DNA from: Acidobacteriota bacterium
GTDB lineage: Bacteria > Acidobacteriota > Terriglobia > Acidiferrales > UBA7541
Direction of reading: 5' to 3'
DNA: 64,000 nucleotides
Assembly (NCBI GenBank): GCA_013289665.1
Contig: JABCZN010000004.1
Location: forward strand, 62,001-126,000
Below are positions 38,222 to 46,683 of this stretch, piece by piece. Both the position numbers and the translations under genes were made by a program. Below the pieces are notes generated by a model. The model had not been told where the DNA came from, did no database searches, and worked only from the letters and a program-made list of their open reading frames with translations. Positions within the stretch are counted from its first letter, which is position 1; each line of letters starts with the position of its first letter.

Positions 38222-38258
38222 GCCATCCTGAGCCTGTCCGACGAGGATAGGCGAAGGA
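38222..38258 (+). repeat. CATCCTG repeat, second copy
   Basis: CATCCTGAGCCTGTCCGACG followed by AGGATAGGCGAAGGA. It matches the minus strand of 22324-22360 with about seven mismatches in 37 bases. It lies between convergent genes. Confidence 0.6.
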
Positions 38259-38317
38259 CATCAACACCCAGTCTTGCTGCCAACTCAAAATCGAATGGAA
38301 GCGCTTCCGGCCGCCAA

Positions 38318-39613
38318 CTACTCCGCCGCCAGGACCGCATACCTCACCACAAACAACCCCGTCAAAATCCACAACAACACGCTGACCTCTCTCCACTTCC
38401 CCGCCGCCAATTTTGCCGCCGTGTAGGTAATCACTCCCAAACTCAACCCCGTCGCAATGCTGAACGTCAGCGGCGTAGCTACCAGCGTCACAAACGCCGG
38501 AAACGCTTCCGTAAATTCCTTCCACTCCACCTGCGCAATCGATTCCGTCATCAGCGCGCCCACCAGCACCAGTGCCGGCGCGGTCGCGAACGCCGGAATC
38601 GCCGCCGCCACCGGCGAAAAAAGCATCGCCACCAAAAACAGCGTCGCCACCATCACGTTGCTCAGCCCCGTCCGCGCCCCCGCCGCCACGCCCGCCGCGC
38701 TCTCGATGTAGCTCGTCACGGTGGACGTCCCGGTCATCGCGCCAAACATCGTTCCAATCCCGTCCGCCAGCAGCATCCGCCCCACGCGCGGAATTTTTCC
38801 GTCCTTCACAAACCCGCCCTGTTCGCACACGCCTACCATCGTTCCCACGTTGTCGAACAAATCCACAAACAAAAAAATAAAAATAATCTCCACCAGCCCC
38901 AGGTGCAACGCTCCGCGCAAATCCATCTTCAAGAAAGTGGACGACGGATGCGGCAGCGCCACCCAGTGTTCCGGCAAGTGCGCCAGCCCGCGAAAAATTC
39001 CAAACAGCGCCGTGCCCAGAATTCCCAGCAGAATCGCCCCGTTCACCCGCCGCACCATCAAGGCCAGCGTCAGCAGAATCCCCACCGAAGCCACCTGTAC
39101 CGAAGGATCGGCAAAATTCCCCAGGCTCACAAACGTCGCCGCGTTCGCCACCACCAGCTTCGCGCTTCGCAATCCCACAAACGCGATGAACATCCCGATT
39201 CCGCCCGCTGTCGCATGCTTCAACCCCAGCGGAATCCCGTTCACGATCTGCTCCCGCACCCGCGTCACCGTCAGCAGCACGAACAGCACGCCTGAAAAAA
39301 ACACCGCGCCCAGCGCCGTCGTCCACGGCACATGCATCCCGATGCAAACTGTGTAGGTAAAATAGGCGTTCAGCGACATTCCCGGCGCCAGCGCGATCGG
39401 ATAATTCGCGTACAGCCCCATCACCAGCGTAGCCACCGCCGCCGCCAGGCACGTCGCAAACACCACTCCCTCGGGAGGCATGCCGGTCTGCGACAATATC
39501 TGCGGATTCACCACGATGATGTATGCCATGGTGATGAACGTCGTCAGCCCGCCCAGCATCTCCCGCCGCACGGTCGTCTGATTTTCCTGCAACCTGAAAA
39601 GCCGCTCGAGCAA
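38318..39613 (-). CDS. Nucleobase permease, AzgA-type NCS2 family
   Basis: 431 residues, about 12-13 membrane spans. The N-terminus (MLERLFRLQENQTTVRREML then GGLTTFITMAYIIVVNPQIL) and the APGMSLNAYFTY and VDLFDNVGTM motifs are those of AzgA-type adenine/guanine/hypoxanthine:proton symporters. The start is TTG at 39613 with AGGGGA six bases upstream. It is divergent from the nucleoside hydrolase gene across 298 bases, which fits a purine salvage role. Confidence 0.9.
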   Translation of the reverse strand: MLERLFRLQENQTTVRREMLGGLTTFITMAYIIVVNPQILSQTGMPPEGVVFATCLAAAVATLVMGLYANYPIALAPGMSLNAYFTYTVCIGMHVPWTTALGAVFFSGVLFVLLTVTRVREQIVNGIPLGLKHATAGGIGMFIAFVGLRSAKLVVANAATFVSLGNFADPSVQVASVGILLTLALMVRRVNGAILLGILGTALFGIFRGLAHLPEHWVALPHPSSTFLKMDLRGALHLGLVEIIFIFLFVDLFDNVGTMVGVCEQGGFVKDGKIPRVGRMLLADGIGTMFGAMTGTSTVTSYIESAAGVAAGARTGLSNVMVATLFLVAMLFSPVAAAIPAFATAPALVLVGALMTESIAQVEWKEFTEAFPAFVTLVATPLTFSIATGLSLGVITYTAAKLAAGKWREVSVLLWILTGLFVVRYAVLAAE

Positions 39614-39736
39614 TCGATTCCCCTGTACCCGAACTGAGCCGCCACTCTAGAGTCCCCTCCCCTCCCTGTCAATCGCCCTCTCTTAATTCCACTCAGCAAC
39701 TGCGCACTCAATCTGCCCCAGAAATACTCGGACTTT

Positions 39737-39763
39737 CTAGCGGCTGCCGTCTGCGGCGGGGCC
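39737..39763 (+). repeat. CTAGCGG hairpin-like repeat, second copy
   Basis: CTAGCGGCTGCCGTCTGCGG followed by CGGGGCC then TTT, closely matching 35624-35651 in both sequence and layout (preceded by CTTT, followed by Ts). It lies in the 298-base divergent region between the permease and nucleoside hydrolase genes; the rest of that region shows nothing clear. Confidence 0.5.
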
Positions 39764-39911
39764 TTTGCCTTCTTTTGAGTGCAGGGGCGAAGCTCTGGCT
39801 TCTGCGTACTCAACCGCGCTATCGGACTTTCCAGCACATTCCTCCGCATTGCACCGCCGCTCTTTCTGCGCTAACTTCTAACGCTCATTCACTCTTCATT
39901 CGAGGATCCCA

Positions 39912-41036
39912 ATGCGCTCCAACAATCTCTTCCGCAACCGTAGAGACTTTCTCCGCACCTCCGCAGTAACCCTGGCCGCCGGTGCCCTTCCCTCTTCGCT
40001 CTTCCCCTCAAAGGAAAATCCTGCGAACACCTACTTCGCCCCTCCCACCAAACCCCACCGCATCATCCTCGACACGGACCCCGGCGTGGACGACGCCATC
40101 GCCATCTTCCTCGCCCTCCGTTCCCCCGAACTCCACGTCGAAGCCGTAACGCCCGTCTGCGGCAACGTTCCTCTCTCCCTCACGCTTCCAAACGCCCTCC
40201 GGCTCGTCGAAATAGCCGGCCGTGCCGACATCCCCGTCGCCGCCGGAGCTGCCACTCCTCTCGTTCGCCGTCTGGTCACCGCCAAATACGCCCACGGCAG
40301 CAACGGCCTCGGTGGCGTGGATTTCGCCGAACCGAAACTCAAGCCCGTCCCTGAAACCGCCACCGAACTCATCCGCCGCATCGTCCGCGCGAATCCCGGC
40401 GAGATTTCCATCGTCGCCGTCGGGCCGCTCACCAACGTCGCCACCGTCCTCAAGTCCGACCCAACCATCGCCCCGCTGATCAAATCCATCGTCATCATGG
40501 GCGGCTCGCTCAGCGGAGGCAATATCACTCCCGCCGCCGAATTCAATTTCTACGTGGATCCCGAAGCCGCGCGCATCGTCTTCGATTCCGGCATTCCGCT
40601 CACCATGGTCGGTCTCGACGTCACCCGCAAGGTACTCATCCGTGACGAACAGGTCCGCGCACTCGAAGCCGCGCAAAATCCCGTCAGCCAGGCCGCCGGC
40701 AAAATCCTGCGCGCCAATTTCGACCGGCTGCACAAGACCAGCAACGCCGTTGACTTTGCCATGCACGATCCGCTCACCGTCGCGCAGCTCATCGAACCGT
40801 CCGTCGTCACCCTCAAGGATTTTTTTGTGGAAATTGAGACCACCGGCGAACTCACCGCCGGACAATCGCTCGGCTACGCGCACGGCCCCGTTCGCCGCTC
40901 TCCGCCGCTCGAAACCGGCCAGCCCGCCGCCGAATCTCCCGAGCCCGAATTCAAGCCCAACGCGAAAGTCGCCGTCGAAGTCGACCCCGACAAATTTTTC
41001 CGCCTGCTCCTGGCGCGCCTTGCTTCCCCGGCATAG
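39912..41036 (+). CDS. Tat-exported nucleoside hydrolase (IUNH family)
   Basis: 374 residues. A twin-arginine signal (NRRDFLRTSAVTLAAGALPS) precedes an inosine-uridine nucleoside hydrolase domain with the calcium-binding motif DTDPGVDDAIA and later VGPLTNVATVL and AEFNFYVDPEAA. The enzyme splits ribonucleosides into base and ribose. Its folded export by Tat suits a calcium-loaded hydrolase working in the periplasm. Between it and the next gene there are 13 bases, so they form an operon; a base permease gene lies on the other side. Confidence 0.92.
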   Translation: MRSNNLFRNRRDFLRTSAVTLAAGALPSSLFPSKENPANTYFAPPTKPHRIILDTDPGVDDAIAIFLALRSPELHVEAVTPVCGNVPLSLTLPNALRLVEIAGRADIPVAAGAATPLVRRLVTAKYAHGSNGLGGVDFAEPKLKPVPETATELIRRIVRANPGEISIVAVGPLTNVATVLKSDPTIAPLIKSIVIMGGSLSGGNITPAAEFNFYVDPEAARIVFDSGIPLTMVGLDVTRKVLIRDEQVRALEAAQNPVSQAAGKILRANFDRLHKTSNAVDFAMHDPLTVAQLIEPSVVTLKDFFVEIETTGELTAGQSLGYAHGPVRRSPPLETGQPAAESPEPEFKPNAKVAVEVDPDKFFRLLLARLASPA

Positions 41037-41049
41037 AAGGGTCGCCATC

Positions 41050-42099
41050 ATGATTCGCTACATCGCTCCAGGCTCTCTATTTCTGATCGCCATCCTCGCC
41101 GCCGTGGCTGCGTCCGGACCGCCATCGACGGCTTCTTGGCACCTTACGTCCGAATCCGAGGCGCTCATCCCTGACGCCACGCTGCGCGCCCAAATATTTC
41201 GAGCGCTCGACGCCGCGGAAAGCGCTGGCACCGATCCGTCCATCTCCCATTTCAAAGTTCGCGCCGCGACCGTCGTCACCGTGAACAAGGAAGACCACAT
41301 CGTCCTCGGCGGCAATACCGAATATGAAGTCCCCGAAGCAATCCACGGCGAATCCTCGCTGCTCAATCACGTCACCACGCTTTATGGCCCGGACGTCACG
41401 CGTCACGCCGTCCGCTTCGTCGCGTTCTTCTCCGAGCGTTGCGGCGTCAGCGGAAGTTGCGGCGATTGCCGCGATTTCCAGCACGCCGTCACCGACTACG
41501 CCCACCTGTTCATCGTCTGCGGCCAGGCTTCCGACCACACCGTCCGCGTTACGCGCTTCTCCGATCAGCTTGTGGACGAAGACAAATTCCCCGTGGCGTC
41601 GCGCGATTCGCTCCCCATCACGTCCGGAGAGCTCGCGCAGCTCACCCAATCCGCTGCGGAAGCCCGCCTTGGCGGCGTCACTCTTTTCACCACCGCGCGC
41701 CACACCGGCGCCGCGGGCCTCTCGTTTTCCGGGAAAATCTATCGCGCCGCGGGCGGCGACGATGCCGCCTTCCACTATCGCTTCCCCATCGGCGGACTTC
41801 TCCAGCAGGCCGCCACCGAGCGCGACTATTTCCTGCGCGCGATCGTCGTTGTGGGAGAAAAAGGGCAGTGGCCCGCCGTCAGCTATCGCGACCGCCAGTA
41901 CGGCTTCGAATCCAGCAGCTTCAATCACGAAGCCGGCAAACCACCCATCGCTCTGATCATCACCGACGGCCTCGGCCACTTTCGCGCCACCACTTTCGAA
42001 GCCGCCCTGCCCCACGCCTTCAGCACCGTCAACTTCATGCCCCAGGCCCTGAAAGATTTCCTGGCCGCCCACCAAACCCAAACCCCCACAGCAAAATAA
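41050..42099 (+). CDS. Exported two-domain cytidine-deaminase-like protein
   Basis: 349 residues with a signal sequence (MIRYIAPGSLFLIAILAAVAA). The first deaminase domain has the zinc site: H99-G-E101 in AIHGESSLLNH and C137-x2-C140 in GSCGDCRDF. These match the HAE/CAE...PCGxCRQ scheme of cytidine deaminases. A second, degenerate copy follows (GAAGLSFSGKIYRA, PIGGLLQQAATERDYFLRA), as in the two-domain E. coli Cdd. ATG 41050 has AGAAGGG upstream. Export is unusual. With the upstream nucleoside hydrolase it suggests extracytoplasmic nucleoside processing; activity is an inference. Confidence 0.75.
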   Translation: MIRYIAPGSLFLIAILAAVAASGPPSTASWHLTSESEALIPDATLRAQIFRALDAAESAGTDPSISHFKVRAATVVTVNKEDHIVLGGNTEYEVPEAIHGESSLLNHVTTLYGPDVTRHAVRFVAFFSERCGVSGSCGDCRDFQHAVTDYAHLFIVCGQASDHTVRVTRFSDQLVDEDKFPVASRDSLPITSGELAQLTQSAAEARLGGVTLFTTARHTGAAGLSFSGKIYRAAGGDDAAFHYRFPIGGLLQQAATERDYFLRAIVVVGEKGQWPAVSYRDRQYGFESSSFNHEAGKPPIALIITDGLGHFRATTFEAALPHAFSTVNFMPQALKDFLAAHQTQTPTAK

Positions 42100-42174
42100 T
42101 CAGGCCCGCCTTTCTACTGGCCAACCAAAAGTAACGATCTGACAATCGGAGCGCTGTTCACCCGTCACCGCTCC

Positions 42175-42765
42175 CTACTTCCGGAACATTCCCCACCCAA
42201 TCCTCACCTGAATCGTATTGATCCCCGGATTCGGCGTGGTCATCCCCGCATTGGAAATATGCATGAACCGCACTTCCGCGCTCCAGTTGTGCTTCTCGCC
42301 CAGAATATGCATCCCCAGCGCCCCGCTCGTCGTGAAATTAATCTGCGACGTATTCTCCGGCACCTTGGTATTTGTAAACAACGTCCCGCCCTCAATCTCG
42401 AAAAACGGTTTCACCTTCTTCGGCTCCGACAAGATCCACTTGAAGGCGAACGGATTCACGCCCCCGCCATACGCCGTATTCGTCTTCTGCGTCAGCACCC
42501 AAGCCGGCACCAGGTCGAACGCGTACTCCAGTTGCCCTTTCAAAAATCCCGGCCCATGCGGGCTGGTCAATATCAATCCATACCGCAATCCCAGATTCCA
42601 CACGCCTGTCTCCGACGTGCTCCCATTAATCCCATGCCCGCCGCCCGTCCAGATCTGCAATTCCCGGCTCGAATTCTCCGGCGAACTCTGCGCCCGCAAG
42701 CCCACTGCGCCCAAAAGCCCCGCCAGCAATGCCACCGCGCCCGCAAACAGAATTTTTCGCTTCAC
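42175..42765 (-). CDS. pagL: Lipid A 3-O-deacylase (PagL family outer membrane enzyme)
   Basis: 196 residues: signal peptide (about 1-25, ending LRA), then a predicted beta-barrel with alternating hydrophobic strands. The catalytic motif is at the C-terminus: FMHISNAGMTTPNPGIN, with the conserved His, Ser and Asn of PagL and a likely Glu nearby. The terminal residues (VRIGWGMF) end in an aromatic as for outer membrane proteins. It removes the 3-O acyl chain of lipid A, changing outer membrane charge and packing. Confidence 0.85.
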   Translation of the reverse strand: MKRKILFAGAVALLAGLLGAVGLRAQSSPENSSRELQIWTGGGHGINGSTSETGVWNLGLRYGLILTSPHGPGFLKGQLEYAFDLVPAWVLTQKTNTAYGGGVNPFAFKWILSEPKKVKPFFEIEGGTLFTNTKVPENTSQINFTTSGALGMHILGEKHNWSAEVRFMHISNAGMTTPNPGINTIQVRIGWGMFRK

Positions 42766-42884
42766 CTGTCTTCTCCGCCCTTCCCGATGCCTGCACCATA
42801 TCCGAAAATCCGCCCCGATGACAATGAGCGAAACGGCCTGCTTCCCGCGTCGCCACGTTGGAGCTCACCGCGCTGCCATAGTGA

Positions 42885-42905
42885 AGCCATCCGATAAGGA
42901 TGGCT
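42885..42905. repeat. Short hairpin repeat, GCCATCCGATAAGGATGGC type
   Basis: Perfect 8-bp arms (AGCCATCC at 42885-42892, GGATGGCT at 42898-42905) around GATAA. Near-copy of 19847-19866. It lies in the 414-base divergent region between pagL and rnr. Confidence 0.5.
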
Positions 42906-42969
42906 GAAGAACCCGAACGTATTCAGTCCACACCAAACCTACGCGTTGGATGATCCTTCTCTCGAATTG

Positions 42970-43065
42970 ATTAGGAAAAAGAAAGGAGGCGAGCCAGGTC
43001 TTCTCGCCTCCCTGTTATTCCCCTTTCGGGGAATCCGATTAGCCTGACGGAGGGCGGCTAATCGG
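42970..43065 (-). ncRNA. Candidate structured small RNA upstream of rnr (three consecutive hairpins and a T-rich end)
   Basis: Three strong stems follow one another: 43035-43044 with 43056-43065 (CCGATTAGCC, 10 bp), 43017-43023 with 43028-43034 (ATTCCCC, 7 bp, TTTC loop), and 42985-42993 with 43003-43011 (GGAGGCGAG, 9 bp). Read on the minus strand the last hairpin is followed by TTTCTTTTTCC, which is an intrinsic terminator. It lies upstream of pagL and points away from rnr, and no protein gene ends there, so it would end an independent small RNA. Read on the plus strand the same stems would be the 5' leader of rnr. The 5' end is unknown. Confidence 0.45.
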
Positions 43066-43179
43066 TCGTGTGTTGGCTTGCCTATGAAACTCCCGAAACA
43101 CGAAAAAAGTTACAGCGAATTTCAGAAAAATGACTAGAATCTATACGCGTTCCCTCGCTCCCCGGAAAGGGGTCATTGG

Positions 43180-45699
43180 ATGTCTCGCCAGTCGCAGCTT
43201 AGCCCTGATAACATCCTCCGTTTTCTACAACTTAGAAACGCCCCCGCCTCCGTGGAAGATCTCTCCCGCTCGCTCCAGGTTCGGAAGTCCAGCCGTCGCG
43301 CCATGCTGCAGATGCTCGCCAGGCTCAAAAAGCGCGGCCTGGTCGAAGAACTTTCCCAGGGTCGCTTCCTTCTTCGACAGGCTCCTCGTTCAGAACAGCC
43401 ATCCTCCAAGCCGCGCCCCTCTTCCCTGCCGACCGCCGATAATTTCCCCCAGCACAAGGCTTTCTCCCGCGACGAAATCAAGGGCCGGCTCGTTCTTCAT
43501 CAGGACGGCTATGGCTTCGTCGTTCCCGACGTCGCCATTCCGAATCTCGATGGAGATCTGTTCATCCCGCGCGACTTCGTCGAAGACGCCATGCACGGCG
43601 ATCAGGTCATCGCCAAGATTACCCGCCTCAGCGGCACACCCGGTGCCCGCCGCGCCGAAGGCCGCATCCTCCGCATCGTCTCCCGCGCGCATCCCTCCGT
43701 TGTCGGCCTCTTCCGCTACACCTCGCGCGGCTGCGTCGTCGTTCCCTACGATCCCCGCGTGCAGCACGAAATCGAATTGCCACCGGGGGAAGAACTTTCT
43801 CCCGCTCTCCGCGAACAGTTGCTACCCGGCGAGCGAGATCGCTCCGGCAAACGCGTACGACTGCCGCACATTTCGAAACTGGATGGCGCCGTCGTCAACG
43901 CCGAACTCATCCGTTACGCTCGCGAAGGCGCCGCTCCCGTGGGTCGCGTCATCGAAATCCTTGGCCGCCCTGGCGATCTCGGCGTGGACACCGAGATCAT
44001 CATCCGCAAGCACCACCTGCCGCACACATTTCCCGGCGAAGTTTCGCATGAAGCCGAACTGCTCGCGCGCCCTGTTTCCGAACCCGAGTTAACCGGCCGC
44101 GAGGATTTTCGCAGTCTCCCCATCGTCACCATTGATGGCGAAACCGCGCGCGACTTCGACGACGCCGTTTACGTCGAGCGCCGCGAAGACGGCGGCTGGC
44201 TCCTGCAAGTCCATATCGCCGATGTCGCTCATTACGTCACGCCAGAATCTCCGCTCGATCGTGAAGCCCGCCTCCGCGGCAATTCCGTCTACTTCCTCGA
44301 TCGCGCCGTCCCCATGCTTCCCGAGGCCCTCTCCAACGGAATGTGCTCCCTGAAGCCGCGTGAAGAGCGCCTCGTCATGAGCGCCATCATGCAATTCGAT
44401 TCCTCCGGCTGCATGCTCAACTCCCGGATGAAGCCCGGCATCATCCGTTCCGCCGAGCGCATGACCTACACGAACGTCAACAAGGTCCTCGAAGGCGACG
44501 CGGAAATGTCCGCGCGCTACGCCCACCTCACGAATCACTTTCGCGCCATGAAGGGTCTCGCGCTTCTCCTCAACGCCCGACGCGCCGAAAACGGCTCCAT
44601 CGATTTCGATCTTCCCGAACCCGTCATCGAATTCGACGACCAGCAGCAGATGACCAACATCGGCCGCAGCGAACGCAACATCGCTCATCGCCTGATCGAG
44701 GAATTCATGCTCGCCGCGAATCGCGCCGTCGCTCACTACCTGCTGCAACGCGGCCTGCCGGCGCTGCACCGCGTCCACGAAAAGCCCGACGCGCGCAAAG
44801 TCCTTGAATTCGAGGAACTCGCCCGCGCTTTCGGCTACTCGCTGGGCGTCGAAGATCTCCACCAGCGCGAAGTCTCCGTCCGCCACGGCAAAGTTCCCTC
44901 TCCCGCCAAAGCTGGCCGCCCCGACACGCGCGGCCAGGGACGCGAACGCCAAATGCGCGCCGTTCTGCCCGCCTCCGACATCTCCATCACACCGCAGCAC
45001 TACCAACGCCTGGTCCAGAAGCTCTCCGGCAAACCCGAAGAGCGCATCCTTTCCTATCTGATGCTCCGTTCCCTCAAGCAGGCTCGCTACTCCGCCGAAC
45101 CGCACGGCCACTTCGCGCTCGGATTCGACGAATACACGCACTTCACTTCGCCCATTCGCCGCTATCCCGATCTGATTGTTCACCGCATCCTGAAATGGGC
45201 GCTCGCCAATCCCGACTCGCCCGCGCCGACGCACATCAAACCGGTCATCGGCACCGAAGCCGCCATCTATTCGCTGAAGCATCTGGAGGAAATCGCGGCG
45301 GAAACGTCGGAAACCGAACGCCGCGCCGCTGGAGCCGAGCGCGAACTCGTCAGTTGGAAGACCGCGCAGTTCATGGAGCAGCATTTAGGTGACGAGTACG
45401 AAGCCCTGATCATCTCCGTGCAAAAATACGGCTGCTTCGTCGAACTCTTTGAGGTTTTTGTGGAAGGGCTCTTGCCAATCACCGCCATCGAAGAAGCCGC
45501 CGACGCCCGCTGCGTCTACCGCGAAAGCGACCACGCCATCGTCGCGCTCACCGGCCGCGACTCCGGCGGCGGCCGCCGGTCCGCCCGCCGCAAATCCACC
45601 CTGCAGCTCACCTGGAAACTCGGCGACCGCATCCGCGTCCGCGCCGAACGCATCGACCCCATCCGCCGCCGCGTCGAATTCGCTCTGGCTTCCTCTTAG
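43180..45699 (+). CDS. rnr: Ribonuclease R (RNase II/RNB family 3'-5' exoribonuclease)
   Basis: 839 residues. Domain order is an N-terminal winged helix (about 5-55, LQVRKSSRRAMLQMLARLKK), cold-shock domains (about 95-250), the RNB catalytic domain (from about 305, TIDGETARDFDDAVYVE, with four conserved aspartates) and a C-terminal S1 domain (YEALIISVQKYGCFVELFEV, about 735-820) with a basic tail. RNase R degrades structured RNA without a helicase and takes part in rRNA and tmRNA quality control. The ATG at 43180 has a GGAAAGGGG-like site upstream. A structured non-coding region precedes it. Confidence 0.95.
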   Translation: MSRQSQLSPDNILRFLQLRNAPASVEDLSRSLQVRKSSRRAMLQMLARLKKRGLVEELSQGRFLLRQAPRSEQPSSKPRPSSLPTADNFPQHKAFSRDEIKGRLVLHQDGYGFVVPDVAIPNLDGDLFIPRDFVEDAMHGDQVIAKITRLSGTPGARRAEGRILRIVSRAHPSVVGLFRYTSRGCVVVPYDPRVQHEIELPPGEELSPALREQLLPGERDRSGKRVRLPHISKLDGAVVNAELIRYAREGAAPVGRVIEILGRPGDLGVDTEIIIRKHHLPHTFPGEVSHEAELLARPVSEPELTGREDFRSLPIVTIDGETARDFDDAVYVERREDGGWLLQVHIADVAHYVTPESPLDREARLRGNSVYFLDRAVPMLPEALSNGMCSLKPREERLVMSAIMQFDSSGCMLNSRMKPGIIRSAERMTYTNVNKVLEGDAEMSARYAHLTNHFRAMKGLALLLNARRAENGSIDFDLPEPVIEFDDQQQMTNIGRSERNIAHRLIEEFMLAANRAVAHYLLQRGLPALHRVHEKPDARKVLEFEELARAFGYSLGVEDLHQREVSVRHGKVPSPAKAGRPDTRGQGRERQMRAVLPASDISITPQHYQRLVQKLSGKPEERILSYLMLRSLKQARYSAEPHGHFALGFDEYTHFTSPIRRYPDLIVHRILKWALANPDSPAPTHIKPVIGTEAAIYSLKHLEEIAAETSETERRAAGAERELVSWKTAQFMEQHLGDEYEALIISVQKYGCFVELFEVFVEGLLPITAIEEAADARCVYRESDHAIVALTGRDSGGGRRSARRKSTLQLTWKLGDRIRVRAERIDPIRRRVEFALASS

Positions 45700-45705
45700 T
45701 TCGAG

Positions 45706-45778
45706 GGCCCGTCCGCCGCGGCGTGCGGGCCGCTCCACTTTCTGAATGCGGAAACAACGCTTCCGCTTTTGCGCATTC
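45706..45778 (+). terminator. Compound hairpins after rnr
   Basis: GGCCCG (45706-45711) pairs with CGGGCC (45726-45731) over a GC-rich interior, and GAATGCG (45744-45750) pairs with CGCATTC (45772-45778) around an inner GCGGAA/TTCCGC stem. They begin six bases after the rnr stop. Without a T-run they may be repeats or a Rho-type end rather than an intrinsic terminator. Confidence 0.45.
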
Positions 45779-45965
45779 AACTCCGGTTCCCGGACGAGCG
45801 CGGATACGCGCAGTCCAAACCCCCTCTCGCTTCCTCGTCGCTGATCGCTGCTAGCAGTTCGTTCTCTATCCATTGACGCAGGCAAACTCCAGCTATAGAC
45901 TCTCGCCAACCTCTCGAGGTCGGTACCCGGGCCAAATCCATCCATCGGAAAACTGAGGAGAAGCC

Positions 45966-46406
45966 ATGAGAAAAGTGCTTTGGGCCACGCTGTTCGTGGT
46001 CATGCTGTTGTCCGCCCTGCCCAGCTACGCGCAAAGTCCGAACTATGACGTCGGTCCCGTCTGGCGTGTCACCTACTACCACATCAAGCCAGGTCAGGGA
46101 GAAGCCTACTGGAAGGATGTGCGCGAGCACATCAAGCCGATCTTTGAATCGTTGAAGAAAGAAGGTCTGTTCACCGATTACAAATTCTGGTTGAACGACA
46201 CCAGCGATCACCCGGGCGATTGGGACGTTGCCATCGGAGTGCTCTATCCGAACTATGCCGCGCTCGACGCCCTCGATGCCAAGGGCGCAACCGTCGTCGC
46301 CAAGCATTACGGCTCGCGCGACGCCATGATCGATGCCGGCAAGAAACGCAACGATCTCCGCGAAGTCGTAATGAGCAAGCTCGCCCGCGAAATCATGCCG
46401 AAGTAA
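45966..46406 (+). CDS. Small secreted protein of unknown function
   Basis: 146 residues. A signal peptide (MRKVLWATLFVVMLLSALPS, cleavage near YAQ) follows a GAGGAG ribosome site. The mature part is an alpha/beta domain (VWRVTYYHIKPGQGEAYWKD, WDVAIGVLYPNYAALDALDA) that resembles a dimeric alpha-beta barrel (ABM-like), with no obvious catalytic residues. I know of many such proteins in Acidobacteriota without a role. The strand-asymmetry switch lies just downstream. Confidence 0.75.
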   Translation: MRKVLWATLFVVMLLSALPSYAQSPNYDVGPVWRVTYYHIKPGQGEAYWKDVREHIKPIFESLKKEGLFTDYKFWLNDTSDHPGDWDVAIGVLYPNYAALDALDAKGATVVAKHYGSRDAMIDAGKKRNDLREVVMSKLAREIMPK

Positions 46407-46455
46407 AGGCTTCGGCTCTGATCGCTTGGGAGCTGAAAGTTCACTACACAACGGC

Positions 46456-46553
46456 GGGAGCTTGGCTCCCCCACTCCTTACAAACCCTGCCCGCCGGCCG
46501 CGGCCGGCGGCCGCCCGAGAACCACGGAACGGGATGGCAAGCCCGTCCTCTAC
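46456..46553. repeat. Cluster of palindromes between the secreted protein gene and serC
   Basis: GGGAGC-TTG-GCTCCC (46456-46470), a perfect 20-base palindrome CCGCCGGCCG/CGGCCGGCGG (46491-46510), and ACGGG...CCCGT (46529-46546) followed by CTCTACAAA. The last, read on the minus strand, is TTTGTAGAGGACGGG and so belongs to the TGTAGGG hairpin family. Confidence 0.6.
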
Positions 46554-46683
46554 AAAGAGCGCGGGGCACGGTCGCGGGACGCGGGCCACGATTCTCTCCA
46601 CCCGCCACTCGCCCACCCGGTCGCTGGGCACCGGCCACTGGCCAGCTCCTCTGCTATCCTATGAACCGGAGGCCTTCCCGACC

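Noticed and set aside
37637..39295. A 552-codon plus-strand open frame
   Set aside because: It is Arg/Pro/His/Gln-rich shadow sequence covering the 3' end of the FGE-like gene and the antisense of the permease gene.
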